Of a stretch of DNA of 64,000 nt, positions 53,206 through 62,519 are shown piece after piece. The DNA lies in assembly GCF_050859025.1 (NCBI RefSeq), contig NZ_CP138200.1, positions 4,712,001 to 4,776,000 of the forward strand, given 5' to 3'. The first letter of the stretch is position 1. The number at the start of each line of letters is the position of its first letter. The notes beneath the pieces were generated by a model. The model saw only the letters and a program-made list of their open reading frames with translations. It was not told the DNA's origin and ran no database searches. The stretch is from Wukongibacter sp050859025. GTDB lineage: Bacteria; Bacillota; Clostridia; Peptostreptococcales; Caminicellaceae. Position numbers and translations under genes: made by a program.

Positions 53206-54279
53206 CTATTTTTTTACAATATTCATACTTTGTATACCTGATCTCATTACTTGACTTCTAATCGTAGGATTATACATTGCAGGTGATTTCAAGTTTTTAA
53301 GTAATATATTCATTTTAATTTTTTTCATTTTTCTTTTATACCTATTAAAAAATCCATCTATACCTTCTTCCAAGCTTTCTGATAAATATAACGCACTTTT
53401 AAATGCATAACTGAAGCCTTCTGCTGAACTAGGACTTATAGCTCCAGCAGCTTCTCCAATCAAAGCAATATTTTCGCTTCCGCTAATAACATTATTTAAA
53501 AATGTAGGTCTATATATAAATGCACCTTCTCTTCTAAATCTCTCATTTAAGTTAAATCCATGCTTTTTTAATTTTTCCTTAAGAATTTCAAACTTTCTAC
53601 TTGCATCTTGACTAGGCTTTAACGCCGATCCCAATAGAATATGCTCATCCTTAGGTATAATCCATGAATAGAAATCTGTTATACTTTCATCAAAAATAGC
53701 AATGAAGTATGGCATTAATTCGCTAACCTTAAACCACTCTTGTATAGATATATATTTCTTCGGAAATTCTTCATCCTTAAAGGCAATCTTTCTAACTCTT
53801 GAATTTCCACCATCGGCACCTATTATCATTCTAGTACTTTCAGTGTATGTTTTCCCTTTATGGATATATTTTACTTCGTATCCTTCATCAAGCCTCTTAA
53901 AGGATTTAAATATTGAATTAAACCTTGTATCTACAATATCAGGAACTTGTGCTACTAACCAACGATCAAACTTTTCCCTATCCATGTTAAGATAAAATCT
54001 CTGATAGAATCTTTCAATATTATTATTAAAATCCATTGTTCTCACAGTAAAAAGCTGGGGATTTACCAGAACATCCGTCGGAAGTGCCAATCCAAGTCTT
54101 GCCATTATATGCTGTGCATCGGGTGCAAGTAATCCCCCACAGCATTTTACAATTGGATTTCTACTGCTTTCATTATTTAAATCTCTTTTATCTATCAGTA
54201 AAACTCTGTATTTATGAGCAATCAGATGTGCAAGCATAGATCCAGAAGGCCCAGCTCCAATAATAGCAATATCAAACAT
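53206..54279 (-). CDS. Geranylgeranyl reductase-like FAD oxidoreductase
   Basis: 357 residues. FAD-binding GxGxxG in IAIIGAGPSGSMLA, then KCCGGLLAPDAQ (the cysteine block of the geranylgeranyl reductase/CbrA-like family), GADGGNSRVR, and the second FAD block ALIGEAAGAISPSSAEG. Members reduce isoprenoid double bonds or act on other lipids; the substrate here is unknown. There is no membrane segment. It lies after the dihydrolipoyl dehydrogenase, with a terminator between, so it is not part of the glycine island. Confidence 0.85.
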   Translation of the reverse strand: MFDIAIIGAGPSGSMLAHLIAHKYRVLLIDKRDLNNESSRNPIVKCCGGLLAPDAQHIMARLGLALPTDVLVNPQLFTVRTMDFNNNIERFYQRFYLNMDREKFDRWLVAQVPDIVDTRFNSIFKSFKRLDEGYEVKYIHKGKTYTESTRMIIGADGGNSRVRKIAFKDEEFPKKYISIQEWFKVSELMPYFIAIFDESITDFYSWIIPKDEHILLGSALKPSQDASRKFEILKEKLKKHGFNLNERFRREGAFIYRPTFLNNVISGSENIALIGEAAGAISPSSAEGFSYAFKSALYLSESLEEGIDGFFNRYKRKMKKIKMNILLKNLKSPAMYNPTIRSQVMRSGIQSMNIVKK

Positions 54280-54446
54280 AAAGTCACCTCATTATTATCA
54301 ATTATATTATTCTCTATTTAAAATAGAATTTTTTTCTTTCCTCATATATTATACTGTAAAATAGTTATAATACAAATTGAAATAATTATGGTATTTTATA
54401 CTTCTTTTCCTGTAAAGCTCTGTGAGACATAAATGAAAAATAGAGA

Positions 54447-54467
54447 GGATGCCTTGATAAGGCATCC
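54447..54467. terminator. Terminator after dihydrolipoyl dehydrogenase
   Basis: GGATGCCTT and AAGGCATCC form a 9-bp stem with a 3-nt loop, 15 bp after the stop codon of the minus-strand gene. T-rich tracts lie on both sides (CCTTTTTT on plus, TCTCTATTTTT on minus), so it works in both directions. Confidence 0.75.
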
Positions 54468-54482
54468 CCTTTTTTAAATATA

Positions 54483-55880
54483 CTATCTTTTTGTAGGTAC
54501 CATATGAATAGCTTCACCTTTTAATCCTAAAATAGCTTCGGCAAATGTCTCAGCTAAGGTTGGATGTGCATGTATGGTATGGGCTATGTCATTTATCTTC
54601 ATTTTGCCACTGATAGCTAAAGCACCCTCATGTATAAGATCTGATGCATGGGCTCCCATAATATGTACCCCTATGATTTCATCCTGATTATTAGATATTA
54701 CCTTTACTAAGCCCTCTGGCTCTCCAAGAGTAAGGGCCTTTCCATTTGCTCCAAATAGAAACTTACTGGTATTATATTCTATACCCATATCCTTTGCTTC
54801 CTTTTCACAGATTCCTACACTTGCTATCTCTGGAAATGTAAACGCACAATCTGGCACTACATTATGTTTTATCTTACTTTCTATTCCCATTATGCTTTCA
54901 ACTGCTGACACACCCTGATGAGATGCAACATGGGCTAACATTTTTCCACCAATTACATCTCCTATTGCATATATCCCTTTTACATTTGTTTCAAAGTTCT
55001 TATCAACTTTTATTCCATTTTTATCAAAGTCGATTCCAACAGCTTCAAGATTTATTCCATCTAATCTTGGGCTTCTTCCACTCGACATTAAAACATGCTC
55101 GCTCTGTATTCTTATTTCTCCCTTTTTCGTATCGGCATAAACTACAAATTCTCCATCTTCTTTATCTATTTTTTTTGCTTGTACACCTCTATGGATATTG
55201 ATTCCTTTCTTCTTGAGTACAGATGTAAGTCGTTTTGTCAAATCAGGCTCCATTCTCTTAAGTATATTTGGAGAACGTGACAAAACTGTGACATCTGAGC
55301 CTAGTGCATTAAAAATAGATGCAAATTCTATACCTATGACACCACCACCAATAACGGTGAGACTTTTAGGTATTTTCTTGAAATCTAAAATCCTTTTACT
55401 AGTAAGGAGTCCATCTAAATCTGCTCCCGGTATGGGAGGTAAAGATACCTTAGATCCAGTTGCTATAATTATATTTTCTCCTTCAATATCTATTTTTCCG
55501 CCATCATTCAATTCAACCGATACAGTTTTTCTATCTTTTAATATTCCTTTACCATATACAACTTCGACTCTATTTGCTTTCATAAGTTTAGCTATTCCAT
55601 CTATAAGCTGTCTAACTATATTTCCTTTTCTTTCTTGCAGCATAGCAACGTCTATACTATAACCATCAATATTAATTCCATACTCATTTATATGCTTTAA
55701 TGTATTCAATATCTCAGCATTCCTATATAAGGCCTTGGTCGGAATACATCCCCAATTAAGACAAGTGCCACCCAAATTTTCCTTTTCAATAATAGTTACA
55801 CTTGCACCAAGCTGCGCTCCTCTTATTGCTGCATAGTATCCGCCTGGTCCGCCGCCTAGAATAATAATATCCTTTTTCAT
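54483..55880 (-). CDS. lpdA: Dihydrolipoyl dehydrogenase (L protein / E3)
   Basis: 465 residues, full length without an extra lipoyl domain. FAD motif IILGGGPGGYYAA, the redox disulfide in GGTCLNWGCIPTK, NAD motif VIGGGVIGIEFAS, GDVIGGKMLAHVA and the His-Glu pair in HAHPTLAE. It reoxidises the dihydrolipoyl arm of the H protein in glycine cleavage and yields NADH. It is the last gene of the gcv-lip island and is followed by a terminator. Here it probably serves mainly the glycine system because no other 2-oxoacid complex is seen. Confidence 0.95.
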   Translation of the reverse strand: MKKDIIILGGGPGGYYAAIRGAQLGASVTIIEKENLGGTCLNWGCIPTKALYRNAEILNTLKHINEYGINIDGYSIDVAMLQERKGNIVRQLIDGIAKLMKANRVEVVYGKGILKDRKTVSVELNDGGKIDIEGENIIIATGSKVSLPPIPGADLDGLLTSKRILDFKKIPKSLTVIGGGVIGIEFASIFNALGSDVTVLSRSPNILKRMEPDLTKRLTSVLKKKGINIHRGVQAKKIDKEDGEFVVYADTKKGEIRIQSEHVLMSSGRSPRLDGINLEAVGIDFDKNGIKVDKNFETNVKGIYAIGDVIGGKMLAHVASHQGVSAVESIMGIESKIKHNVVPDCAFTFPEIASVGICEKEAKDMGIEYNTSKFLFGANGKALTLGEPEGLVKVISNNQDEIIGVHIMGAHASDLIHEGALAISGKMKINDIAHTIHAHPTLAETFAEAILGLKGEAIHMVPTKR

Positions 55881-55925
55881 TTCTTCACCCCAATCACGCT
55901 TTTATAGCTTATAAAAATCCTTTTA

Positions 55926-56018
55926 AATAGAAACCCAATCTATAAATTTTCAAAACACCAAGAAGTTTTAAGTACCTCTTCATTTATAAATCAAGTTTTA
56001 ATGTAGCATTACTATAGT
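55926..56018. repeat. Possible decayed fifth copy of the palindromic family
   Basis: In the 221-bp gap between lpdA and glyA, the stretch from ATAGAAACCC to ACTATAG keeps the order of blocks of the other copies (CTATAAATTTTCAAAACA on the left, TTTATAAATCAAG on the right), but the arms pair poorly. Confidence 0.25.
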
Positions 56019-56101
56019 AGAACTTAAATTTGACAGCAATCGCTTTCAGTGATGTTAGATCTTCGGACTCCAATGGATTTTTCATAACTCATATAGCTTG
56101 A

Positions 56102-57337
56102 TTATTTACTAAAAAGTGGAAATTTACTACTTAAATTATTAACTCTGCTCTTCAATTTTTCCTTGTCTTGAGTTCTTTCTATTGTGCAAGCAATAATATC
56201 TGACAGCTCTATCATCTCGTCTTCCATCATGCCTCTAGTAGTTACCGCTGGGGTCCCTATTCTTATACCACTTGTTACAAAGGGGCTCTGAGGATCAAAA
56301 GGTACAGTATTTTTATTGACAGTTATACCTACCTCCTCTAACAGTTTTTCAGCTTCCTTCCCAGTAACATTTTTATTTCTTAAGTCAACAAGCATTAAAT
56401 GATTATCAGTACCATCAGATACAAGCTTAAATCCTCTATTTTTCAATTCTTCTGCAAGCTTCTGAGAATTTTTTAGTACTCTCTTTTGATATTCTTTAAA
56501 GTCATCGCTCAGCGCCTCTTTAAAACTCACAGCCTTAGCTGCAATTAAGTGCATTAATGGTCCACCTTGAATTCCTGGAAAGATTATCTTATCTACTTGC
56601 TTAGCATACTTCGCCTTACACAATATAGCTCCACCGCGAGGCCCTCTAAGAGTCTTATGAGTAGTTGTCGTAACAAAATCTGCATGGTCACAAGGATTTG
56701 GATGTAGTCCGGTAGCAACGAGTCCGGCTATATGGGCCATATCTACCATAAGATATGCACCAACCTTGTCAGCAATTTCTCTAAATCTTTTAAAGTCTAT
56801 GATTCTTGCATATGCACTAGCACCAGCTACAATCATTTTAGGTTTAACCTCAATTGCTAATTTTTCTACTTCATCGTAATCTATAACTTCCTTTTCCTTA
56901 TCTACTCCATAGCTTACAACATTATACAGCTTTCCAGAAAAGTTTACAGGACTACCGTGGGTTAAATGTCCTCCATGTGGAAGTGACATACCTAGTATCG
57001 TATCTCCTGGTTCAAGAACTGCATAATATACTGCCATATTAGCATTTGAACCAGAGTGGGGCTGCACGTTGGCATGTTCTGCATTAAATAGCTTTTTCAG
57101 CCTTTCAATTGCTATATTTTCAACAACATCAACGAACTCACACCCACCGTAATATCTCTTTCCAGGGTATCCTTCGGCATATTTATTCGTTAAAACACTT
57201 CCCATAGCTTCTAGAACAACATCACTAACAATATTTTCTGAAGCAATAAGCTCTATTCCATTAACCTGTCTATTAAACTCACTTATAATTTGTTCATATA
57301 TCTCAGCATCCATATCTTCCATATATTTTAAATTCAC
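56102..57337 (-). CDS. glyA: Serine hydroxymethyltransferase
   Basis: 411 residues. The PLP-lysine block is TTTTHKTLRGPRGG (~225), with the substrate motif HSGSNAN (~94) and MVDMAHIAGL (~197). Start is a GTG behind GGAGGGG at 7 nt. It moves the C1 unit of 5,10-methylene-THF onto glycine to make serine, or the reverse. With the glycine cleavage genes upstream this gives the cell a glycine-serine interconversion route. Cytoplasmic. Confidence 0.97.
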   Translation of the reverse strand: MNLKYMEDMDAEIYEQIISEFNRQVNGIELIASENIVSDVVLEAMGSVLTNKYAEGYPGKRYYGGCEFVDVVENIAIERLKKLFNAEHANVQPHSGSNANMAVYYAVLEPGDTILGMSLPHGGHLTHGSPVNFSGKLYNVVSYGVDKEKEVIDYDEVEKLAIEVKPKMIVAGASAYARIIDFKRFREIADKVGAYLMVDMAHIAGLVATGLHPNPCDHADFVTTTTHKTLRGPRGGAILCKAKYAKQVDKIIFPGIQGGPLMHLIAAKAVSFKEALSDDFKEYQKRVLKNSQKLAEELKNRGFKLVSDGTDNHLMLVDLRNKNVTGKEAEKLLEEVGITVNKNTVPFDPQSPFVTSGIRIGTPAVTTRGMMEDEMIELSDIIACTIERTQDKEKLKSRVNNLSSKFPLFSK

Positions 57338-57370
57338 AATGAAGCCCCTCCCTTTTATTATAATTTTGAA

Positions 57371-57478
57371 TATATAGAGTTCTAAGTAAATCTTAATTTA
57401 TACATATCAAAATATCCGATAAATCTTAGGATTTTTTGATGTATGTAAATTAAAGCTTTGACTGGAATCTCTATATCA
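57371..57478. repeat. Palindromic intergenic element, copy D
   Basis: It fills the gap between lipA and glyA. The left arm starts TATATAGAGTTCTAAGTAAA and the right arm ends GGAATCTCTATATCA, with inner blocks TATACATATCAAAATATCCG and TTTTTTGATGTATG. Strong arm pairing and the same ends as copies A and B. Confidence 0.62.
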
Positions 57479-57484
57479 TACCTC

Positions 57485-58342
57485 TTATTTTGTATTAAAC
57501 ATTTCTGCTGCATTATAAGAGCTTCTTACAAGAGGGTCAGAAGCTACAAAACTAAATCCAAGCTTAAGAGCCTTATCTTTATACATCTGAAAAATCGTTG
57601 GATGTATATACTCTATAACAGGATGGTGTTCCTTACTAGGAGCTAAATACTGTCCAATAGTTAAATAATCACACCCTACATCCCTTAGATCCTTTAATAC
57701 CTCTATTACCTCTTCTTCATTCTCTCCAAGACCTACCATTATCCCCGATTTTGTAAATATATTTCTATTCATAAGCTTTACATTCTTTAATAGCTCCAAG
57801 GATCTTTTATAAACGGCCTCTGGTCTAATTTCATAATACAGCCTTGAGATTGTCTCAATATTATGATTAATTATTTCAGGTTTTGCATCTACTACCTTTT
57901 TCAAAGACTCCTTATCGCCTTGAAAATCAGGTATAAGCACCTCAACTACAATTTTTTCATCACGGGATTTTATAGATTTAATGACCTCAGCAAAGTGACC
58001 AGCCCCTCCATCGGCTAAATCATCTCTAGTTACCGATGTAATCACTACGTGTTTAAGTCCAAGTTCTATTACTGCCTCTGCGACATTTTCTGGTTCCTTA
58101 GGATCAACTTTTTGAAGCTGTCCATGAGATACATTACAAAATCTACAGCTACGAGAACATTCACTCCCCAAGATCATAAAGGTGGCAGTTTTTTTACTGA
58201 AGCATTCCATTCTATTGGGGCAATTAGCTTCTTCACAAACAGTATTTAGTGAAAACCTATTAAGTATATCCTTTACATAATCTAGACTACGCCCCATATT
58301 TAGTTTTATCTTAAGCCATTCTGGCTTCCTATTAACCGTCAT
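57485..58342 (-). CDS. lipA: Lipoyl synthase
   Basis: 285 residues. The auxiliary-cluster cysteines are in CEEANCPNRMEC, the radical SAM motif is CSRSCRFC, and the C-terminal serine ligand is in RSSYNAAE. It inserts two sulfurs into the octanoyl group on the H protein. It follows lipB by 23 nt and is clearly in one operon with it. Confidence 0.97.
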   Translation of the reverse strand: MTVNRKPEWLKIKLNMGRSLDYVKDILNRFSLNTVCEEANCPNRMECFSKKTATFMILGSECSRSCRFCNVSHGQLQKVDPKEPENVAEAVIELGLKHVVITSVTRDDLADGGAGHFAEVIKSIKSRDEKIVVEVLIPDFQGDKESLKKVVDAKPEIINHNIETISRLYYEIRPEAVYKRSLELLKNVKLMNRNIFTKSGIMVGLGENEEEVIEVLKDLRDVGCDYLTIGQYLAPSKEHHPVIEYIHPTIFQMYKDKALKLGFSFVASDPLVRSSYNAAEMFNTK

Positions 58343-58365
58343 AAAATCCCACCTTTGCTATGAAC

Positions 58366-59040
58366 TTATATTGTATATGCCTCTGTATCCACTTCATCAT
58401 AACCACTATAGTTAAAAATTTTACAAAAGTATTCCAGTACATGTTTCTCTTCTTTTTCAAAGTCTACAGTTTTTCCAACTAGCTCCGCCACAGAGGTGAC
58501 ACCTTTATCCCTTATTCCACAAGGAACTATAAACTTGAAATGATCTAAATTTGTATTAACGTTAAAGGCAAAACCATGCATAGTAACACCACGCTTAACG
58601 GCTAGACCTATTGCAGTAATTTTATTTCTTCCTATCCATACTCCAGTATTCTCTTCATTTCTACCTGCATCAATATTGTATATATCCTTTAGAAGACTGA
58701 TGAAAACTTCTTCAAGATTCTCTACGAACCTTCTGATACCCATACCGTATCTTTTTAGATCAAATATTGGGTATCCAACAATCTGACCAGGTCCGTGATA
58801 GGTTACATCTCCACCTCTATTTGTTTCAAATACTTTAATCCCATTCTTATTGAGCAGTTTTTCTGATCCAATAATATGTGCTTTTTCTGCGCGTCTCCCC
58901 ATTGTTATAACAGGTAAATGCTCTACCAAAATCAATGTATCCTCAATATCGCCGTTCTGTCTTTTTTTCAAAATATCGCACTGAATCTCTAATGCCTTTT
59001 TATATTCGCACCTTCCTAGGAGTAACACATTTAATTTCAT
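58366..59040 (-). CDS. lipB: Octanoyltransferase
   Basis: 224 residues with the substrate-pocket block RGGDVTYHGPGQ, the lysine block KITAIGLAVKRG and the catalytic cysteine in VPCGIRDKGVTS. It moves octanoate from acyl carrier protein to the lipoyl lysine of GcvH, giving LipA its substrate. AAAAGGAGAT precedes the ATG. A structured element ending in a U-run lies 44 nt before the start. Confidence 0.96.
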   Translation of the reverse strand: MKLNVLLLGRCEYKKALEIQCDILKKRQNGDIEDTLILVEHLPVITMGRRAEKAHIIGSEKLLNKNGIKVFETNRGGDVTYHGPGQIVGYPIFDLKRYGMGIRRFVENLEEVFISLLKDIYNIDAGRNEENTGVWIGRNKITAIGLAVKRGVTMHGFAFNVNTNLDHFKFIVPCGIRDKGVTSVAELVGKTVDFEKEEKHVLEYFCKIFNYSGYDEVDTEAYTI

Positions 59041-59083
59041 TTAATACATCTCCTTTTTACAAGTTGAAGCAAAGTCATAAAAA

Positions 59084-59204
59084 AGGTGTTTCAAAATAAT
59101 GAATTTCTAAGCTATTAAGATTTACGACAATTTGACATATTGTTAGCTACTTGTCAAACCGAATAAATCTTAAAACCTTGAACTTCATCCATATTGAAAC
59201 ACCT
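59084..59204 (-). repeat. 121-bp structured palindrome, terminator- or attenuator-like, before lipB
   Basis: The outer arms AGGTGTTTCAA (59084-59094) and TTGAAACACCT (59194-59204) pair perfectly. An inner pair, AAGATTTA...TTTGACA and TGTCAAA...TAAATCTT, stacks inside. On the minus strand the last arm runs straight into TTTTTTATG-type sequence, as in an intrinsic terminator, 43 nt ahead of lipB. It may end the gcv transcript, let part of it through, or be a mobile palindrome. Confidence 0.6.
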
Positions 59205-59272
59205 CAGGTACTGAACTTAAGATATGGTTTTATGAGACAGTCCACTTGTAATCAAATGTCGTCTCTGGAAAT

Positions 59273-59572
59273 TTAAAGCAGTTGATATCTATATATCAAT
59301 TTATATTGACCCTTTCTTTCCTTCAATCCACCCTTAAGTATTTTTGCAGTTCTACCTGAATCCAAGGTTATCTTAGCATCCACCGCACTATCAATATATG
59401 ACTTTACTTCATCAGCATTTTCAGGCTCTACATCTTCCTTTACTCCCCACGGAAGTGACATTACTTTAGCAGCATCTCAAGTATCGCATATATTTGCTTC
59501 TCTTTCCTTTATTGATTTCATAATACTATTTCTAAATGCTTGTTCTACATTGCCATCATGTGCAAATAACAT
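59273..59572 (-). pseudogene. 99-codon ORF split by one in-frame TGA (decayed gene or selenoprotein)
   Basis: An ATG at 59572 with GGAG at 8 nt opens a frame (MLFAHDGNVEQAFRNSIM...) that meets TGA at 59477-59479 after ICDT, then goes on (DAAKVMSLPWGVKEDVEP...) to a stop at 59273. Both halves have normal soluble-protein composition. I do not recognise the family. About 20 nt after the TGA, CTTCC and GGAAG can pair with a 12-nt loop beginning with G, roughly what a bacterial SECIS asks for. A simple nonsense mutation is more likely. The ~125 bp between it and gcvPB show only broken frames. Confidence 0.5.
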
Positions 59573-59698
59573 TTTCTCATCTCCAAGTTTTTTTTATACA
59601 TCTAAAATAGTCTTACAATTTCTCCATCATCTAAAATGTCCATCTTATTTGCCGCCGATATCCTTTAAAGGCCTGGCATTGTCATAACATCATTTCAA

Positions 59699-61153
59699 TT
59701 ATTCAGTCCACTTCAGAATTAGCTTTCTTGCTGCTCTAGCTTCATCTATTCTCCTAACAGGTGTATTATGAGGTGCATTTTTTAACAGACTAGGATCTTC
59801 TTTTGCCTCCTCTGCTATTTTTATCATTGTATCGATAAAGCCATCAATAGTCTCAAGGCTCTCAGTTTCTGTAGGTTCAACCATAATAGCTTCACTAACT
59901 ATCAATGGGAAGTATATAGTTGGTGGATGATAGCCATAATCAAGTAATCTTTTAGCTATATCTAATGTAGAAACTTCTAAGTTAGTACTACTAAGACCAC
60001 CTAAGACAAATTCATGCTTGCAAACTTGATCGATAGGTAGGTAATAATGTTCCTTAAGCTTATTCATCATATAATTAGCATTCAGAACTGCTATTTCGCT
60101 AGCTTCTTTAAGCCCTTCCACTCCCATTGCAAGAATGTATGAATAAGCTCTAATCATTACACCATAATGACCATAGAATCCCTTAACCTTACCAATAGAG
60201 TCGGGTCTATCATAGTCTAATACATATTTACCGTCATTCTTTTCAACCACAGGAACTGGAAGAAACTTAACTAAATGTTCCTTTACTCCTACTGGTCCAC
60301 TACCGGGTCCACCACCACCATGTGGTGTAGAAAAGGTCTTGTGCATATTGAAATGCATTACATCAAAGCCCATATCTCCCGGTCTGGTAATACCCATGAT
60401 TGCATTCATATTGGCTCCATCATAGTATAAAAGCCCACCTGCTTCATGAACAAGATCTGCAATCATTTTTATATTTATTTCGAAAAGTCCAAGAGTACTT
60501 GGATTAGTTAACATAAGACCTGCAATCTCATCATTTAAGACACCCTTTAAGCTCTCTATATCAACTGCACCCTTTTCATCTGATTTAACCTCAACTATTT
60601 CAAAGCCTGCAACAGCAGCAGTTGCCGGATTTGTACCATGAGCAGAGTCAGGAACTATAATCTTATTTCTTTTGGAATCTCCCCTGCTCTCATGGTATGC
60701 CTTGATTATCATAAGACCAGTAAGTTCTCCGTGAGCCCCAGCTGCTGGCTGAAGAGTAACCCTATCCATCCCTGAGATTTCTGCTAACATACCATCTAAT
60801 CTATACATAAGTTCAAGGGCACCTTGTATTGTCTCCTGTGGCTGATAAGGATGTAACGCACTTAACTCTTCTAAAGCCGCCATATCTTCATTGATCTTAG
60901 GATTGTACTTCATTGTGCAGGATCCCAATGGATAAAAACCTGTATCAACCCCATAGTTTTTAGTTGATAGATTTGTAAAGTGCCTTATTACATCTACTTC
61001 ACTTACCTCTGGCAGCTCAACATCCTTTTCACTTAAAAACTCACTCGGGATAATCTCATTTATTTCTCCATTACACAATTCACATTCAGGAAGCGAGTAT
61101 GCCTTTCTTCCTTCTTTAGAAATCTCAAATATCAATTTATCGTAGGTCCTCAC
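59699..61153 (-). CDS. gcvPB: Glycine dehydrogenase (decarboxylating) subunit 2
   Basis: 484 residues. The PLP lysine lies in NMHKTFSTPHGGGGPG (~270), which marks the catalytic subunit of the two-part P protein; SAHGTNPATAA is also typical. Start is a GTG sharing its G with the stop of gcvPA, behind GGAGGTGATA. With GcvPA it decarboxylates glycine and puts the aminomethyl group on lipoyl-GcvH. Confidence 0.97.
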   Translation of the reverse strand: MRTYDKLIFEISKEGRKAYSLPECELCNGEINEIIPSEFLSEKDVELPEVSEVDVIRHFTNLSTKNYGVDTGFYPLGSCTMKYNPKINEDMAALEELSALHPYQPQETIQGALELMYRLDGMLAEISGMDRVTLQPAAGAHGELTGLMIIKAYHESRGDSKRNKIIVPDSAHGTNPATAAVAGFEIVEVKSDEKGAVDIESLKGVLNDEIAGLMLTNPSTLGLFEINIKMIADLVHEAGGLLYYDGANMNAIMGITRPGDMGFDVMHFNMHKTFSTPHGGGGPGSGPVGVKEHLVKFLPVPVVEKNDGKYVLDYDRPDSIGKVKGFYGHYGVMIRAYSYILAMGVEGLKEASEIAVLNANYMMNKLKEHYYLPIDQVCKHEFVLGGLSSTNLEVSTLDIAKRLLDYGYHPPTIYFPLIVSEAIMVEPTETESLETIDGFIDTMIKIAEEAKEDPSLLKNAPHNTPVRRIDEARAARKLILKWTE

Positions 61154-62493
61154 TATATCACCTCCATAACACTGGCAAGCTTATCTATCTCGCCTTTGGT
61201 TCTCTTTTCGGTAACACAGAATAGCAATCCATTTTTAAATTCAGAGTAATCCTTACCCAGTTCATATCCTCCAAGAATTCCGCTCTTTAATAGGGCTTTA
61301 TTAACCATTCGACTATCAAAGTCACTAGTTATTGCAAATTCCTTAAAGAATGGTTTATTAAATAATGGTTTAAATTTTCCTATCTTAGTAAGCTGTTTAA
61401 ATGCGTAGTTAGCTTTATGTGCAGAATTAATGGCTACTTCCTTCAATCCATCTTTCCCCATAGTTGCTAAGTAAATTGTAGCCATAAGAGCATTAAGCCC
61501 CTGATTTGAGCAAATATTTGAGGTTGCCTTATATCTTCTAATATGTTGTTCTCTCGCTTGCAAAGTTAACACAAATGCCCTTTTGTCATCAATATCAACA
61601 GATTGACCTACTATTCTTCCCGGCATTTTTCTTGCTAATTTTTTTGTCGTTGCCATGAACCCTAAATATGGACCTCCAAGGTTGAGTGCATTTCCAAAGG
61701 ATTGAGCATCACCTATTACAATATCTGCTCCTATCTCTCCTGGATTTTTCAATATTCCTAAGGATACTGGATCTACATAATTTATAAGCATAGCTTTATT
61801 TTCATGGACTATTTTTTCTACATCTGTTAAATCTTCTATGATTCCAAAGAAATTTGGATTTTGAATAATAACCCCTGCAGTTTTTTTATCAACCATTGAC
61901 TTTAATTTCTCTACATCGGTAACACCGTCAGCCATATCTACTTCAACTACCTCAACATCCCTAAATCTCATATAGGTATTGAGAACCTTTCTAACCTCGG
62001 GATGAACCGTCTTTGAAACAATTATGGAATTGCGTCTTGTATTTACACAAGCCATCATAGCCGCTTCAACAGCAGCCGTTGGGCCATCATACATAGAAGC
62101 ATTTGATACATCCATACCAGTAAGATTACTAATCATAGTTTGATATTCAAATATTACTTGAAGGGTTCCTTGACTTATTTCAGGCTGATATGGCGTGTAT
62201 GCCGTATAAAATTCTGATCTCATTGCCAAGTGCTTTACTATTGACGGTATATAGTGATCGTATGCTCCAGCTCCTAGAAAACAAACTAAGTCGGAAATAC
62301 TTTTATTTTTATTGCTGATATCTTTCATATGCTCTTTAAGCTCTATTTCTGATAAAGACTTACCTAACTGAAGCTCTCTATTTAATCTAAGTTCACTAGG
62401 TATGTCTTCAAATAAATTTTCTATAGAATTAAATCCAATAGCTTCTAACATCTGTTTTTTATCAGCTTCAGTATTGGGAATATATCTATGCAT
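61153..62493 (-). CDS. gcvPA: Glycine dehydrogenase (decarboxylating) subunit 1
   Basis: 446 residues from the ATG at 62493, where AAGGAGGGAG gives the ribosome site; the frame runs six codons further up but without one. It starts with MHRYIPNT and has the family's FLGAGAYDHY, YTPYQPEISQGTLQ and GGPYLGFMA blocks. It lacks the PLP lysine, as expected for subunit 1. Overlaps gcvPB by one base. Confidence 0.97.
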   Translation of the reverse strand: MHRYIPNTEADKKQMLEAIGFNSIENLFEDIPSELRLNRELQLGKSLSEIELKEHMKDISNKNKSISDLVCFLGAGAYDHYIPSIVKHLAMRSEFYTAYTPYQPEISQGTLQVIFEYQTMISNLTGMDVSNASMYDGPTAAVEAAMMACVNTRRNSIIVSKTVHPEVRKVLNTYMRFRDVEVVEVDMADGVTDVEKLKSMVDKKTAGVIIQNPNFFGIIEDLTDVEKIVHENKAMLINYVDPVSLGILKNPGEIGADIVIGDAQSFGNALNLGGPYLGFMATTKKLARKMPGRIVGQSVDIDDKRAFVLTLQAREQHIRRYKATSNICSNQGLNALMATIYLATMGKDGLKEVAINSAHKANYAFKQLTKIGKFKPLFNKPFFKEFAITSDFDSRMVNKALLKSGILGGYELGKDYSEFKNGLLFCVTEKRTKGEIDKLASVMEVI

Positions 62494-62519
62494 AATCTCC
62501 CTCCTTACCACAAGTTTAA

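Noticed and set aside
59041..59272. Glycine riboswitch in the gcv/lip island.
   Set aside because: The sequence before lipB folds as a simple nested palindrome with no recognisable glycine-aptamer core; the likely place, the gcvT leader, is outside the window.
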